Positions 32,475 through 32,680 of a stretch of 32,680 nucleotides of DNA are shown one piece after another; within the stretch, counting starts at the first letter, position 1; each line of letters opens with the position of its first letter. A program made the translations under genes and the position numbers. The DNA lies in NCBI GenBank assembly GCA_047517485.1, contig JAKZSU010000178.1, positions 1-32,680 on the forward strand. Direction: 5' to 3'. A model generated the notes under the pieces. That model was not told the origin of the DNA, ran no database searches, and was given only the letters and a program-made list of their open reading frames with translations. The DNA comes from JAKZSU01 sp047517485. Lineage in GTDB: Bacteria; Pseudomonadota; Alphaproteobacteria; UBA7887.

Positions 32475-32646
32475 ACCATCCTTCACGCAGTGTAGGATGG
32501 CAAGCGCGACCGCGCGCCCGAGCTTATGCGAGGCAGCCTGCGTGGCACTTGAACGCGCTTTAAAAACAACCGGACTGCACGGTGTGCAGGACGGCAAGCG
32601 CGACCGCGCGCCCGAGCATATGCGAGGCAGCCTGCGTGGCACTTGA
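32407..32646 (+). CDS. Possible start of a further gene running into the repeat array
   Basis: GTG at 32407 follows GGGAGGAG (32393-32400) with a 6-base gap, one of the best ribosome binding sites in the window. It opens a frame AKDIADPSRLPDSSFRPNQ, which then enters the repeat array at 32476 and continues to 32646 through repeat sequence. The first 22 codons could be the remains of a gene that the array interrupted. The rest is not protein-like because the 94-bp period shifts frame at each unit. Low confidence. Confidence 0.22.
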   Translation: MAKDIADPSRLPDSSFRPNQRSKPSFTQCRMASATARPSLCEAACVALERALKTTGLHGVQDGKRDRAPEHMRGSLRGT

Positions 32647-32680
32647 ACGCGCTTTAAAAACAACCGGACTGCACGGTGTG
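32476..32680 (+). repeat. Tandem 94-bp hairpin-plus-core repeat array (copies B, C and the start of D)
   Basis: Units begin at 32476, 32570 and 32664, exactly 94 bp apart, and the array runs off the right edge. Each begins with a 25-base hairpin of 11-base arms and a 3-base loop: CCATCCTTCAC / GTGTAGGATGG with loop GCA in B (one T-T mismatch), CCGGACTGCAC / GTGCAGGACGG with loop GGT in C (two mismatches). The hairpin's closing GG begins a core GGCAAGCGCGACCGCGCGCC that continues through TGCGAGGCAGCCTGCGTGGC to GCTTTAAAAACAA. B and C cores differ by one base (CTTA/CATA). AAGCGCG near the core start can pair with CGCGCTT near its end. The first 36 core bases match copy A at 6240-6275 exactly. 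Confidence 0.92.

Noticed and set aside
32476..32680. CRISPR array
   Set aside because: The conserved part is about 70 bases and the variable parts are self-paired hairpins, two of which repeat; no cas gene is near.
32476..32680. Integron attC-like sites
   Set aside because: There is no integrase or cassette gene between units, and the usual RYYYAAC/GTTRRRY ends are not seen; only the hairpin character is similar.

Overview
The window is about 32.7 kb of high-GC DNA with tightly packed, often overlapping genes. The gene content (N-terminal cyclase/TolB-like proteins, multi-PAS HWE-free hybrid kinases, YtoQ, SorAB-type sulfite dehydrogenase, malate synthase G, pca genes) fits an alphaproteobacterium, perhaps a Rhodospirillales-like lineage; this is inference from gene content, with no rRNA or tRNA seen to anchor it.

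Layout. (1) 1-1684, minus strand: the 5' end of an IS1595-type transposase lies inside the 3' part of a class III nucleotide cyclase gene, and a cytochrome P460-like gene follows. (2) 2063-4780, plus: an EmrAB-like drug efflux pair, convergent with a small DksA/TraR-type zinc finger gene (4764-5111). (3) 5180-10663, minus: an operon of an unrecognised 395-aa protein, an SDR dehydrogenase, an RpiR-type regulator and an N-acyl-D-amino acid deacylase, joined by 4-, 1- and 8-nt overlaps. A hairpin and a dispersed repeat separate it from a Gfo/Idh/MocA dehydrogenase. (4) 10664-10945: divergent control region with two related palindromes 94 bp apart, one lying on the -10 element of a good promoter candidate. 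(5) 10946-19583, plus: an ABC importer (ATPase, permease, Tat-exported binding protein), a terminator-like hairpin, a second Gfo/Idh/MocA enzyme, a SnoaL-FMO fusion monooxygenase, and pcaH, pcaG, pcaB. Together these look like uptake and ring cleavage of an aromatic compound through protocatechuate; the imported substrate cannot be read from sequence. (6) 19591-22537: a carboxymuconolactone decarboxylase-family gene on the minus strand, then an SDR and an acyl-CoA ligase on the plus strand. (7) 22530-27561, minus: TfoX-N protein, YtoQ, sulfite dehydrogenase cytochrome and molybdenum subunits, malate synthase G and a small conserved-looking protein. (8) 27808-32474, plus: a very large seven-PAS hybrid histidine kinase broken by an in-frame amber codon, overlapping a uronate dehydrogenase-like gene.

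The most unusual item is a repeat family not explained by any gene. A 36-nt identical core, always entered through a different CC...GG hairpin with a 3-nt loop, occurs once at 6207-6299 and then as a 94-bp tandem array from 32476 to the end of the window, where it runs off the edge. Other points worth a second look are the kinase nonsense codon, the cyclase interruption by the IS, the paired operators, and the unassigned catabolic gene set under (probable) RpiR control.
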